Source: Philodulcilactobacillus myokonensis
Lineage (GTDB): Bacteria > Bacillota > Bacilli > Lactobacillales > Lactobacillaceae
Length of the DNA stretch: 64,000 nt
Assembly (NCBI RefSeq): GCF_027923585.1
Contig: NZ_BRPL01000002.1
Span: 124,001 to 188,000 of the forward strand
Reading direction: 5' to 3'
Below are positions 8,695 through 17,011 of this stretch, piece after piece; the first letter of the stretch is position 1, and the number at the start of each line of letters is the position of its first letter. The position numbers and the translations under genes were made by a program. A model generated the notes under the pieces. The model was not told where the DNA came from and did no database searches. It saw only the letters and a list, made by a program, of their open reading frames with translations.

Positions 8695-10866
8695 TTAATG
8701 AATTGAACTTAAGTCATACAGAACGCCATTACTGCCACCCATGCCACCAGATGGTTGTTGCATTGTTTTCATTTGGCTATGTTGACCTCCTTTTTGTGAA
8801 GGCTTTTGATTAGGCTTACCACGGTGATTAAACTGATGGGATGGCATCGATGAACTTGAATTTGGCCTTTGCATTGGTGAATTGCCTTGGTTAGAACTAG
8901 ATGAACTTTGATATTCACTAGTTGCCACCTTCTTAGCGTGCTTCTTGATCCAGTTAACAATCGTATTATTAGCTGAACCAGATTTACCGCCACTGTAGTA
9001 GTACTTAACCTCACCATTCTTCACCAGTTGTTTGAACTTACTTAGTGAAATGGCAGGGTCGGTTCCATTGAAACCACCCATTGCCATGACTGCTTTACCA
9101 GTCTTAATAATGTAAGGAGAGGCGGTACTTGAATCATCAGTAGCAAATAGATACTTAGCGTTGCCAGCGTGTTTTTCAAGATAATTCAACATTTTAGTAT
9201 TGACGCTACTTTCACTGCCCATCTGGTTGCCACCTGAACTTAATAGGTCAGGACCAGAAGTCGGAATGCCAGATGATTCGGCAGAAATAGTGGGTGTTAA
9301 CGACCACCACGTTGGTGCAGCCATGATTAGCACTAGGCCAATTCCAGCAAGTGGCTTCATCATTTTAACCAAGTTCCTGATGCTAAAGAAAATTAAGTTA
9401 ATCGCAATCAAGCTACCGGAAATCACAATTACCCATGATAGCCATGGATAATAGCTATAAACATAGACGGCTTGGAGGGATGCCGTTATGAAAATGGCGA
9501 TTGGCAACAGGTATGATTGCCAATTTTTAGTTTTCTTTAGAACGGATTTAATTAAAATCGGAACGCTGATGCCGAAGAACGCCGCAATTGGCGGGGCCAA
9601 CATGATCATGTAATATGGATGAAAGAAACTAGCAACTGAGAAGAAGCCAAAGACTGGAACAAGCCAGCCGAGCCATAGTACCAACTGTTTTTGTTTGAAG
9701 CTTAAGTGGTACCATTTTTTCTTCTTGTCAGAATAGAATGCCCAACTGGCAATCATTCCAATAATACTAAATGCTAATAGCCAGCTGATTTGAGGACCTA
9801 ATTGAGTTTTGAAGAGTCTAAAGATACCGGCAGATCCGATGTTGAAGGCACCACCGCCAGCTCCTCTGTTACCCGCGTGACCTTGCATCCCACGCTTATG
9901 ATTGAGAGGGGTCATGCCCTTGGCACCCTTCATACTTCGGTTACCATTCATTCGATGTTGACCATTTAACATTCCACCTCGTTTCATATTGCCTGATTTC
10001 TGGTGTTTTTGATTCCCCATTCCTGGGAAGGCGCCACCGGTTCCCGTTGATTGGCCTAACAATCGTTGGGTGCCGTTATATCCGAAAGCTAATTCCATGA
10101 CGGAATTATGTTCAGATCCACCTTCGTATGGACGTTTGCTTGCTGAAGTCATATCAACAGATAGTGGCCAGAAAAGGGTGGCAATAATTAAAACGATCGT
10201 TGAAATGGAAAGCACTTTCACCTTTGATAACCAGTGCTTTCTGACTGCCAACCAGTAAAAGAGATACATGGCAGGTAAAATCATGAAAGCCTGCAGCATT
10301 TTGATGTTGAATGAAATACCAATCAAGCCAAAACTGATGATGATCCAACGTGATTGCTTTTTAATGTTTCCTTTTTCCAATAAAATTAGTGATAATAATA
10401 GGAAGAAGATTAAAATTGAATCCATGTTATCAGTTCTAGAATCGGCAACGACAATGGGTGTAATGGTCATTGCCAGTGCTGCTAGACGACCGGCAGTTGC
10501 ACCAAAGTATGGTTGAACCAATTTATAAATTAAATAAACGGATCCTACACCAGCTAAAGCCGATGGTAAGACAACGCTCCAACCGTGGACACCAAAGATC
10601 TTGGCACTGATGGCCATGAACCATAATGCCACTGGTGGTTTGTCAACGGTAATGTATCCAGCTGGATCAAAACTAGCAAACCAGAAATTTTTAAAACTCT
10701 TGGTCATACTGGTAATGGCAGCCGTATAGAAACTGTTAGCATTGCCGGCTTTCCAGATTTGCCATCCGTACAGGAATGCCGCTGCCAGTAAAATTGCGGC
10801 TAAAATCCAATCAAATTTGGGATGTTTTGATTTTAAATATTTTGAAAAATGCTCCATTAAAATCAC
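8695..10866 (-). CDS. GT39/ArnT-like membrane glycosyltransferase with low-complexity extracellular insert
   Basis: 723 residues with about a dozen membrane segments and the GT-C/dolichyl-phosphate-mannose type N-terminus, including the catalytic-loop Asp in FASFDPAGYITVDKPPVALWF. Such enzymes transfer a sugar from a polyprenyl-phosphate donor to an extracellular acceptor. Two low-complexity stretches are notable: residues ~270-345, rich in Gly, Met, Asn and Lys, and the C-terminus, rich in Ser, Gln, Pro, His and Met. Translation likely starts at GTG 10866 (AAGGA 7 nt upstream), overlapping the stop of the upstream GtrA-like gene. The two form an operon, fitting lipid-linked sugar supply by GtrA. 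Confidence 0.85.
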   Translation of the reverse strand: MILMEHFSKYLKSKHPKFDWILAAILLAAAFLYGWQIWKAGNANSFYTAAITSMTKSFKNFWFASFDPAGYITVDKPPVALWFMAISAKIFGVHGWSVVLPSALAGVGSVYLIYKLVQPYFGATAGRLAALAMTITPIVVADSRTDNMDSILIFFLLLSLILLEKGNIKKQSRWIIISFGLIGISFNIKMLQAFMILPAMYLFYWLAVRKHWLSKVKVLSISTIVLIIATLFWPLSVDMTSASKRPYEGGSEHNSVMELAFGYNGTQRLLGQSTGTGGAFPGMGNQKHQKSGNMKRGGMLNGQHRMNGNRSMKGAKGMTPLNHKRGMQGHAGNRGAGGGAFNIGSAGIFRLFKTQLGPQISWLLAFSIIGMIASWAFYSDKKKKWYHLSFKQKQLVLWLGWLVPVFGFFSVASFFHPYYMIMLAPPIAAFFGISVPILIKSVLKKTKNWQSYLLPIAIFITASLQAVYVYSYYPWLSWVIVISGSLIAINLIFFSIRNLVKMMKPLAGIGLVLIMAAPTWWSLTPTISAESSGIPTSGPDLLSSGGNQMGSESSVNTKMLNYLEKHAGNAKYLFATDDSSTASPYIIKTGKAVMAMGGFNGTDPAISLSKFKQLVKNGEVKYYYSGGKSGSANNTIVNWIKKHAKKVATSEYQSSSSSNQGNSPMQRPNSSSSMPSHQFNHRGKPNQKPSQKGGQHSQMKTMQQPSGGMGGSNGVLYDLSSIH

Positions 10867-11237
10867 TTCTTTTCCTTAAAAATCCAGTACTTGCTCAAAA
10901 TCCAGTTGATGGGAATTACAAGCATGAGGTTAACAATTGGGATTAATAAACCATTTAAATGTAGATACCCAATTGCAAAATTTGTGAAGTAGTTACCAAG
11001 CATCCATGTAAAGAAGTATGCTAAGTAATATTTAATTGTGATTGTTTGAATTGATTTGCCGGTACATACCCGCCATTGTTTACTGAAAATTAAGCCAATC
11101 ATGGATGTAATTCCGTAACCAATGGTCGATAGAAATGCCGGACTGAAGAGCTGTCCTAAAAACATAAGATATGATAAAACGGTATTTATAAAATCAGGCA
11201 AACTGGTTGAGACGATTTGCCTAACGACTTTCACCAA
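10863..11237 (-). CDS. GtrA-family membrane protein (polyprenyl-phosphate-sugar flippase type)
   Basis: About 124 residues with four membrane segments and the GtrA pattern FLGQLFSPAFLSTIGYGITSM early and a C-terminal NWILSKYWIFKEKK ending (the family typically ends with N/F..(R)xWVF). GtrA proteins are thought to flip undecaprenyl-phosphate-linked sugars for surface glycosylation. It overlaps the GT39 gene. The start is ambiguous: AAGAAGGTG suits TTG 11237 or GTG 11234 better than GTG 11246. Confidence 0.85.
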   Translation of the reverse strand: MVKVVRQIVSTSLPDFINTVLSYLMFLGQLFSPAFLSTIGYGITSMIGLIFSKQWRVCTGKSIQTITIKYYLAYFFTWMLGNYFTNFAIGYLHLNGLLIPIVNLMLVIPINWILSKYWIFKEKK

Positions 11238-11376
11238 TTGAATCACCTTCTTTGTTAATTTAGAACCTAGTTTATCTGGCGAACCATAAAATAACCTTAA
11301 AAATATAAAAAAATTATTTTTTTATTTAAAAATCATGTATAATGCAGATAAATCACGTCATAAAAGAAGGAAAATA

Positions 11377-11637
11377 ATGAATCGAATTAAGAAGTGGCTA
11401 TGGAAATCAATTGTGGATACGTTTTGGGATACGATCTTTACAATTTGCGCCTGCCTATTTATCTTAGCTATTATTGGAATTGGTGATTTAATTTATATTT
11501 TTGCTTTTCACGGTACCCATCCTATTTTAATGGGGAAAGAAAGCTTAATTGGCTGGTCAATTAAACTTCCAGCGGTTTTACTGCTTTGGAATTTAATTTC
11601 AGATGGGCATAAGATTAAAAAATCAGAAGCAAAATAA
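11377..11637 (+). CDS. small two-pass membrane protein, unknown
   Basis: 86 residues, MNRIKKWLWKS then membrane segments at ~17-40 and ~60-76, and a basic C-terminus. The ATG at 11377 is preceded by AAGGAAA; the in-frame ATG at 11335 has no ribosome site. No family recognised. It is a single-gene unit ended by a perfect hairpin terminator. Confidence 0.6.
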   Translation: MNRIKKWLWKSIVDTFWDTIFTICACLFILAIIGIGDLIYIFAFHGTHPILMGKESLIGWSIKLPAVLLLWNLISDGHKIKKSEAK

Positions 11638-11670
11638 AAGCCAGGCCTGAATATTTAGGCCTGGCTTTTA
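11637..11670. terminator. intrinsic terminator
   Basis: AAAAGCCAGGCCT / AGGCCTGGCTTTTA arms, near-perfect 13-bp stem. Confidence 0.9.
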
Positions 11671-11713
11671 TTATCTAAACTTTTAATTATAGCACAATCA
11701 TAGGCGTAAAAGG

Positions 11714-11903
11714 TGCCATGTTTATGACAAAATAGTGTCAATTAACTGCCATTTTTATGTCAGATTAGTGCCAAAAATATGTCAATAATGTGTCAGTTTT
11801 CTGACAATATCCTGCCATTTATCTGCCAAAAACATGTCAATTTTATGCCAAATTCATGTCAAAACTCTCATTCACCTGTCAGAAATATGACAAGGTGATG
11901 CCA
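11714..11903. repeat. phased array of 17 TGNCA palindromes with 11-bp period
   Basis: TGNCA (a palindromic pentamer) begins at 11714, 11725, 11736, 11747, 11758, 11769, 11780, 11791, 11802, 11813, 11824, 11835, 11846 and 11857, 14 consecutive copies at exactly 11 bp. After a gap of 20 come 11877, 11888 and 11899, again 11 bp apart. The middle base is C, T or A; the 6-bp spacers are AT-rich and not conserved. The array ends 16 bp before a cre box and 92 bp before gldA. The layout suggests cooperative binding of a protein to one face of the helix. The protein is unknown. Confidence 0.9.
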
Positions 11904-11918
11904 GTATTTTAAAATTAA

Positions 11919-11933
11919 ATGAAAGCGATTACT
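11919..11933. promoter_or_regulatory. cre box (CcpA) upstream of gldA
   Basis: ATGAAAGCGATTACT matches the cre consensus WTGNAANCGNWNNCW at every position. It lies 62 bp before the gldA start codon, so carbon catabolite control of glycerol dehydrogenase is likely. Confidence 0.75.
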
Positions 11934-11994
11934 TTATTTTAATGATCGATTTAGATATAATTGATTTGATTTGAAATTAAAGGAGCTAATTAAA

Positions 11995-13104
11995 ATGGCA
12001 AATGTTTTTGGCAGTCCTTCATCATATGTTCAAGGTAAAAATATTTTATTTGATAGCAAATCATACATTCAAAAATTAGGTCAGCGTTTAGTTGTCTTGG
12101 CTGGACCGAACGCGTTAAAAGTAGTTGGAAACCGTTATATTAAGTACTTAAAAGACAACGGTTTTGACGTTCAACCAGTTACTTTTCAAGGTGAATCATC
12201 TGATCGCGAAATTAAGCGGGTGGTTAAAATTGGCAAGGACTTTAAAGCCGATGTGATTGTTGGTTTAGGCGGCGGGAAAACATTAGATACTGCCAAAGCG
12301 ATTGCTGACAAGTTAAAGATTAAAGTTGCCATTTTACCTAGTTTGGCATCCACCGATGCACCATGCTCGCGCTTATCCGTGATTTATCATGATGACGGTT
12401 CATTCTCAAACTACCTTTTTTATAATCAGAATCCGAACCTGGTTTTAGTTGATACTAAGTTACCAGCTGAAGCGCCTGCCCGTTTCTTGGCTTCTGGAAT
12501 GGGCGATGCCTTGGCAACCAATGTGGAAGCCCAAGCTGTTGCTAAGCATGATGGTAATACGATGCTGAATGCTAAACAGACTTTGGTTGGAAATGCAATT
12601 GCACAAAAATGCCAGGAAACTTTGTTTAAATACGGCAAAGAAGCTTTGGTATCGGTTGAAAATAAGGTCGACAGCAAGGCTTTAGATCGGGTTGTCGAAG
12701 CCAATACATTAATGAGTGGCCTTGGTTTTGAAAGTGGCGGATTAGCTGCTGCCCATGCTCTTTATAATGGGATGACCGTTTTACATGGGGATGTTGATAC
12801 CATGATGCACGGTGAAAAGGTTGCTTTCGGAACGTTAACCCAATTATTTCTTGAAGGTGCTGATAAAGCACGATTAGAGAAATTCTTGAAATTTGATTTA
12901 GAACTTGGTCTACCAACGACCTTCAAAGATTTAAAGATGCCAAACGTTACCGATGAAGAATTACGCAAGGTCGCTCATGCTGCGAATGCATCTAACGATA
13001 CCATGAAACAGATGCCATTTGAAATTTCAGATGACGACATTGTGCAGGCAATGAAGGCGGCTAACGCTTATAGTACTGATTATAAGAAGCGGATGGCTAA
13101 CTAA
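11995..13104 (+). CDS. gldA: glycerol dehydrogenase (Fe/Zn-dependent, NAD)
   Basis: 369 residues, typical of GldA, which oxidises glycerol to dihydroxyacetone (or runs in reverse). Visible features: the NAD-binding GLGGGKTLDTAKAIAD, SLASTDAPCSRLSVIY, and metal ligands in ASGMGDALATNVEA (Asp), GLAAAHAL (His) and TMMHGEKVAFGTL (His). The start is ATG 11995 with AAAGGAG 9 nt upstream. It is preceded by a cre box and by the TGNCA array, so it is probably under catabolite control plus a second, unknown system. Confidence 0.92.
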   Translation: MANVFGSPSSYVQGKNILFDSKSYIQKLGQRLVVLAGPNALKVVGNRYIKYLKDNGFDVQPVTFQGESSDREIKRVVKIGKDFKADVIVGLGGGKTLDTAKAIADKLKIKVAILPSLASTDAPCSRLSVIYHDDGSFSNYLFYNQNPNLVLVDTKLPAEAPARFLASGMGDALATNVEAQAVAKHDGNTMLNAKQTLVGNAIAQKCQETLFKYGKEALVSVENKVDSKALDRVVEANTLMSGLGFESGGLAAAHALYNGMTVLHGDVDTMMHGEKVAFGTLTQLFLEGADKARLEKFLKFDLELGLPTTFKDLKMPNVTDEELRKVAHAANASNDTMKQMPFEISDDDIVQAMKAANAYSTDYKKRMAN

Positions 13105-13159
13105 ATTCATTAATAAACTAATATAAATTTATCAATTACACTATCGAGGAGTGCTAGTT

Positions 13160-13648
13160 ATTTCAATTCAAGCCGATTACATTAAAAATTTAGAATTACA
13201 AAAACATCCAGAAGGTGGTTGGTTTAAAGAAACTTACCATAGTGATGATCAATATTTTGCTAAAGAAAGTAACGGGATGCGCTATCGTTATACATCAATT
13301 CTTTTTCTACTTGATTATAATCATCCATCACATTTTCACCGTTTAAATCATGATGAATTGTGGTTTTATCATGATGGTCAATCTATCAGTGTTCATTGCA
13401 TATTTCCAGATGGAAAATATAAAGAAATTAAATTAGGTAAAAATGTTGCCAATGGAGAAGTTTTGCAATATCGAGTTCCGAAAGAAACAATATTTGCATC
13501 AGAAGTAAGAAACAAAGGTGCTTTTGGTTTAGTTAGCTGTGTTGTTGCACCTGGTTTTGATTATCATGATTTTGAATTGTTAAAACGTAATGATTTGAAT
13601 TCAAAGTATCCAAATTTGAAAACACTAATTGATCGTTTAGCTAACTAA
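13160..13648 (+). CDS. cupin-fold DUF985 (Cupin_5) protein, apparent ATT start
   Basis: About 162 residues beginning SIQADYIKNLELQKHPEGGWF, the signature N-terminus of the DUF985/Cupin_5 family, with the cupin motifs FHRLNHDELWFYHDG and GFDYHDFE near the end. The family is structurally known (RmlC-like cupins) but the reaction is unclear. The conventional start GTG 13151 touches the GAGGA ribosome site and has no spacing. An ATT at 13160 lies 8 nt after GAGGAG and yields the family-normal N-terminus, so AUU initiation is the better reading. Confidence 0.75.
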   Translation: MSIQADYIKNLELQKHPEGGWFKETYHSDDQYFAKESNGMRYRYTSILFLLDYNHPSHFHRLNHDELWFYHDGQSISVHCIFPDGKYKEIKLGKNVANGEVLQYRVPKETIFASEVRNKGAFGLVSCVVAPGFDYHDFELLKRNDLNSKYPNLKTLIDRLAN

Positions 13649-13733
13649 ACCAAACACCTCCATTGATTTCACTACTAAGCATGTGCTATTACGGTTATGA
13701 ATAGTAATATATCAGTTCAAAGGACGTGATATT

Positions 13734-14375
13734 TTGAAGACGATTTCAGTTGATGACGCAAGAGCATTTGATCAATATACAATCAAAGAAGTCGGCATTC
13801 CATCATTAGTCTTGATGGAACGGGCCGCATTGAAAAGTACTGAGAATATTCTTAGTTTGAAATGGGATCTCCAACACGTTTTAATCGTTGCTGGTTCCGG
13901 TAATAATGGCGGTGATGGTTTAGCCGTTGCCCGTTTACTTAAAAATAAAGGGGTTGATGCCGAAGTACTATTGGTTGGTAATCCAAAACATGCTTCGATC
14001 GAAAGAACGCAGCAATTAAACTTTGCTAAACACTATGGTGTCAAAATTTTAGATCCTAATCGGATTTACTGGTCTAAATATACCGTGATTGTTGATGCCA
14101 TTTTTGGCACCGGATTATCACGCGATGTTGCTGGCAATTATCCGCCAATCATTAAATCCATTAACGATGCTCCCGCAAAGAAATTCTCGATTGATGTTCC
14201 ATCCGGTTTGAATGCCGACACTGGTAAAGTTATGGGAACATCCGTTCAAGCAGATGGCACTTCCACTTTTGCCTATGCTAAAAAAGGGATGGTCACTGAT
14301 AACGGCAAAGATTATTGTGGAAAATTATTTGTCGATGATATCGGAATTTATGATCCCAAAACATTTGAAAAATAA
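13734..14375 (+). CDS. nnrE: NAD(P)H-hydrate epimerase (YjeF N-terminal domain)
   Basis: 213 residues, the stand-alone YjeF-N form. It epimerises R- to S-NAD(P)HX so that the dehydratase can repair damaged cofactor. Motifs: GIPSLVLMERAAL, the glycine loop GSGNNGGDGLAVARLLKNKG (residues ~48-67), VDAIFGTGLSRDV and SIDVPSGLNADTG. Start TTG 13734 behind AAAGGACGTG. The dehydratase partner is not in this window. Confidence 0.9.
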   Translation: MKTISVDDARAFDQYTIKEVGIPSLVLMERAALKSTENILSLKWDLQHVLIVAGSGNNGGDGLAVARLLKNKGVDAEVLLVGNPKHASIERTQQLNFAKHYGVKILDPNRIYWSKYTVIVDAIFGTGLSRDVAGNYPPIIKSINDAPAKKFSIDVPSGLNADTGKVMGTSVQADGTSTFAYAKKGMVTDNGKDYCGKLFVDDIGIYDPKTFEK

Positions 14376-14382
14376 TAATTAT

Positions 14383-14435
14383 ATAGCCTCCTAAAGTTAA
14401 TAATTACTATGATTTAGCTTTAGAAGGTTATTTTG
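14383..14435 (+). terminator. intrinsic terminator after nnrE
   Basis: Arms AGCCTcCTAAAG / CTTTAGaAGGtTA with a 24-nt loop followed by TTTTG. Confidence 0.6.
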
Positions 14436-14519
14436 TCTATTAAAATTAAATTAAAATGATTGAAATAATTTAAATAAGAAACTAATATAATATAAAATAT
14501 ATATGAATGGAGTGGTCTT

Positions 14520-15470
14520 ATGGATAAATCGATTGATAAAAACAGTAATCATAAAAGTAGTAATCAGTCTAATTTTCTCAACATGGTTTTGCGAACAATC
14601 ATGGCATTTGCCGGGGTTAGCTTAGTGGGTTTAGGTGCCGCATTCATGCGTGAAGGACACGTTGGTTTAGATCCCTTCACAGCTTTAAACATTGGAGTAT
14701 CTAAACTTTTGGGAATGGATCTTGGTTCATGGCAATTGATTGCTAACCTGATTATTTTCGTATTAGTTGTGATTTTTGACCGTAAACAAATCGGGATTGG
14801 AACCATTATTAATATGGTATTAGTCGGGTATGAAATCCAATGGTTCTCAGCAATGTATGAATCATGGGGAATCCATTTAGACTTCTTTGTTATTATTGGT
14901 GATGCCGTCATTGGCCTGATTTTATTTACACTAGGAACTTCTGTCTATATGTCATCGAAATTAGGGGCCGCTCCTTATGATGCCATTGCACCGATTATTT
15001 CTGATAAAACGCATGGTAAGTATCAGATTGTCAGATCAATTCAAGATATTTTATTCATGGTTGCAGGATATTTTGCAGGTGGCTCTGTTGGTATCATGAC
15101 TGTTATTACTGCATTCTTTGCCGGTCCATTGATTGCTGTATGGAACAGAAATGTTAGCGATATTATTATGAAACACATTGAGCACTTTAGTAATCAACCA
15201 ACATTCTATGGTGTTGAACATGGTGTGATTGATTTTAGTAAATTAGGCTATAAATGGTTGAACTACGCTTATAAAAGAACTGTTTATATGCAGAGACATC
15301 TTTCTGGCTATTCTGACCAAGAATTGCAGGATTTAATCGATGAAAATACCCGCCATTTAAAACAGAATATGCTTCTTAATCGTCAAATTGAACGAGATCG
15401 AAAACAATTGATTGGTGAATTAAAACGACGTCAGATTCCGACAGATGATGAAAATACTAAGAATCAATAA
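14520..15470 (+). CDS. YczE/YyaS/YitT-type integral membrane protein
   Basis: 316 residues. After a polar, Asn/Ser-rich N-terminus there are five membrane segments with the family pattern GLGAAFMREGHVGLDPFTAL and LGTSVYMSSKLGAAPYDAIAP. The last ~90 residues are cytoplasmic and charged, probably helical (LQDLIDENTRHLKQNMLLNR). In Bacillus the YczE-like proteins are of uncertain function. The charged C-terminal tail is longer than usual for the family. Single-gene unit with a GGAGTGG ribosome site. Confidence 0.8.
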   Translation: MDKSIDKNSNHKSSNQSNFLNMVLRTIMAFAGVSLVGLGAAFMREGHVGLDPFTALNIGVSKLLGMDLGSWQLIANLIIFVLVVIFDRKQIGIGTIINMVLVGYEIQWFSAMYESWGIHLDFFVIIGDAVIGLILFTLGTSVYMSSKLGAAPYDAIAPIISDKTHGKYQIVRSIQDILFMVAGYFAGGSVGIMTVITAFFAGPLIAVWNRNVSDIIMKHIEHFSNQPTFYGVEHGVIDFSKLGYKWLNYAYKRTVYMQRHLSGYSDQELQDLIDENTRHLKQNMLLNRQIERDRKQLIGELKRRQIPTDDENTKNQ

Positions 15471-15594
15471 TTAATTTAAAAATAGAGTCCCCGTTGATTG
15501 ATTTCAGTGGGAGGAGAGTGTTCCAGATAATACTGTTGACCTGCTAAAGTGATTAAGAAAATTTAAATAACTGAAATTTATTAAAAATAATAAA

Positions 15595-15636
15595 TAAAAA
15601 TGCCACCAAATTTAATTATTTGGCAGCATTTTTAGT
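15595..15636. terminator. bidirectional intrinsic terminator
   Basis: AAATGCcaCCAAAT / ATTTGGcaGCATTTTT between convergent genes. The 120 bp before it (15475-15594) have no ORF or clear element. Confidence 0.85.
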
Positions 15637-15657
15637 CTAAATTTTATTAAAAATTAT

Positions 15658-16209
15658 CTATTTAATTACTTGGGCACCCAAAACGTGTTGGAAATGGTTT
15701 AAAGCCCACTGATTACCAGCAGGAGTTAAACCGGCAACACCACCCTTATGGACAACGATGTTGTAGCACTTATTGTAAGCATCAATGGCGGTATGGAGAA
15801 CACAAATATCAGTACAAACGCCAACTAAATGAACGGTGTCAATGTGTCTTTCACGAAGCCGCATGTCTAAATCGGTACTAGCAAACGCACTGTATCTAGT
15901 TTTATCATACATGTAGACTTTGTCGTCATTGTGATGTTTTTGATACCAGTCGTTGACTTTGCCGTAGAATTTATGTCCCCAGGTTCCTTTAACGTTATGG
16001 GTGGGGAACAACTTAGTTTCAGGATGATACGGGTCGTTCGGATGGTGAGCGTCCGTTGGGAAGATAACCCAGTTGCCACTTTGTTGAAATTGATCGGCTA
16101 ATTCGACAATGTTGTTTTGAAGCTTTTGGCCGGGCTTACCAACCGTCAATGAACCCTTGTCGTCAACAAAATCATTTGTATAGTCAATAATGAGTAATGC
16201 TTGTGCCAT
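15658..16209 (-). CDS. isochorismatase-family cysteine hydrolase, likely nicotinamidase
   Basis: 183 residues with the full catalytic set of the nicotinamidase/isochorismatase fold: Asp in LLIIDYTNDF, Lys in MYDKTRYSAFAST, Cys in VGVCTDICVLHTA, and the metal-type histidines in FPTDAHHPNDPYHPETKLFP. Nicotinamidase converts nicotinamide to nicotinate for NAD salvage. A PnuC-type transporter lies at 25.3 kb, which supports but does not prove that role. Ribosome site AAGGAGA. Confidence 0.85.
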   Translation of the reverse strand: MAQALLIIDYTNDFVDDKGSLTVGKPGQKLQNNIVELADQFQQSGNWVIFPTDAHHPNDPYHPETKLFPTHNVKGTWGHKFYGKVNDWYQKHHNDDKVYMYDKTRYSAFASTDLDMRLRERHIDTVHLVGVCTDICVLHTAIDAYNKCYNIVVHKGGVAGLTPAGNQWALNHFQHVLGAQVIK

Positions 16210-16291
16210 TTTCAGATCTCCTTGGGTAAATCAAATCAATATTCCACTTTAATCAGTTCGATTATATCAAATTACCGTTGAAATGAAAGGA

Positions 16292-16711
16292 TTAACGGCC
16301 GTGTCTGATTTGATGTAATTTGGTGTAAGGCCGTTGAATGTGTTCCAATTTACGGTCCTTTCTAAAAATTTCAAATGCCGAACTGCTGTAATATTTATGG
16401 TTATTAGTTTGCCAAACGATGCTGTCGTTCACAATGTAACGATTGGCACCACCGTGGTTAACGACCGCAATAAAATGCTTCTGTTTTAACGTTTTGGTGC
16501 CGCGATAAATCGTCTGCCGACTTTTGCCAGTAATCTGGGTTAATTCAGCAGATGTAATTTCACGCTGGTTACTTTTGTCCATGATGTCGATGAGGTAAAA
16601 CAAAATCTCACACGCGTTGGCATCGTGTTTCATTAAATCAATGATATTACCCATTTTAGCTTTGTTGATCCGCAACCAACTGTGGTAGATTGATTCGTTT
16701 TGGTTTGCCAT
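16292..16711 (-). CDS. RepL-like winged-helix protein (plasmid replication family), chromosomal
   Basis: 139 residues. The layout NACEILFYLIDIMDKSNQREITSAEL, SRQTIYRGTKTLKQKHFI, NRYIVNDSIVWQTNNHKYY closely resembles the Firmicute RepL family of plasmid replication initiators, in which a winged helix is followed by an FVND..W pattern. No other plasmid replication gene is nearby. It may therefore be a captured replicon fragment or a regulator derived from one. A perfect inverted repeat overlaps its probable promoter, suggesting autoregulation. Confidence 0.65.
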   Translation of the reverse strand: MANQNESIYHSWLRINKAKMGNIIDLMKHDANACEILFYLIDIMDKSNQREITSAELTQITGKSRQTIYRGTKTLKQKHFIAVVNHGGANRYIVNDSIVWQTNNHKYYSSSAFEIFRKDRKLEHIQRPYTKLHQIRHGR

Positions 16712-16735
16712 TACTTTCCCTCCATATTGAATATC

Positions 16736-16752
16736 GTATCATAAAGTGATAC
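16736..16752. promoter_or_regulatory. inverted repeat upstream of the RepL-like gene
   Basis: GTATCA-TAAAG-TGATAC, perfect 6-5-6 dyad 25 bp before the ATG, with a third TGATACAT half-site at 16770. Candidate operator or initiator-binding iteron. Confidence 0.65.
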
Positions 16753-16783
16753 ATCAATGTAGCATGATTTGATACATTAGCTT

Positions 16784-16826
16784 AAAGCCCCTTGGACTGT
16801 TAATTCAGCCTAAGGGGCTTTTTTAT
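16784..16826 (+). terminator. plus-strand intrinsic terminator with no annotated gene upstream
   Basis: AAAGCCCCTTGG / CCTAAGGGGCTTTTTT. Nothing is encoded on the plus strand before it, so it may end a short untranslated transcript beginning near 16715-16780, or be a remnant. Confidence 0.6.
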
Positions 16827-16913
16827 TTTGCATCCACTCTATATCTATTAATAAGACAAAGTGGTTTCAAGTAATTATTACCTCTTAATTAAATATTAAT
16901 TTCAAAAGTAAAT

Positions 16914-16992
16914 GTCGTGGCGAGACGCCACGATACTTTCCAACTTGAAGAAAAAGCAAGACCGAACTGGTTAATTCTAGTTCGGCTTTTTG
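16914..16992 (+). promoter_or_regulatory. two-hairpin leader, attenuator-like, before the 180-aa gene
   Basis: Hairpin 1: TCGTGGCG-aga-CGCCACGA (16915-16932). Hairpin 2: CCGAACT / AGTTCGG followed by CTTTTT (16962-16991), shaped like a terminator only 20 bp before the ATG. Together they look like a transcription attenuator. I recognise no known riboswitch. Confidence 0.55.
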
Positions 16993-17011
16993 AATTCAAG
17001 GAGGATGCAAA

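Noticed and set aside
11714-11903. CRISPR array or simple microsatellite
   Set aside because: Only a 5-bp palindrome is conserved, spacers are 6 bp and all different; strict 11-bp phasing without sequence slippage does not fit a microsatellite.
14212-14394. Overlapping plus-strand frame inside nnrE
   Set aside because: Different-frame shadow within the C-terminal coding part of NAD(P)HX epimerase; no start signal.
15480-15594. Riboswitch downstream of the YczE-like gene
   Set aside because: It lies between convergent genes, upstream of nothing on either strand, and no conserved aptamer motif was visible.
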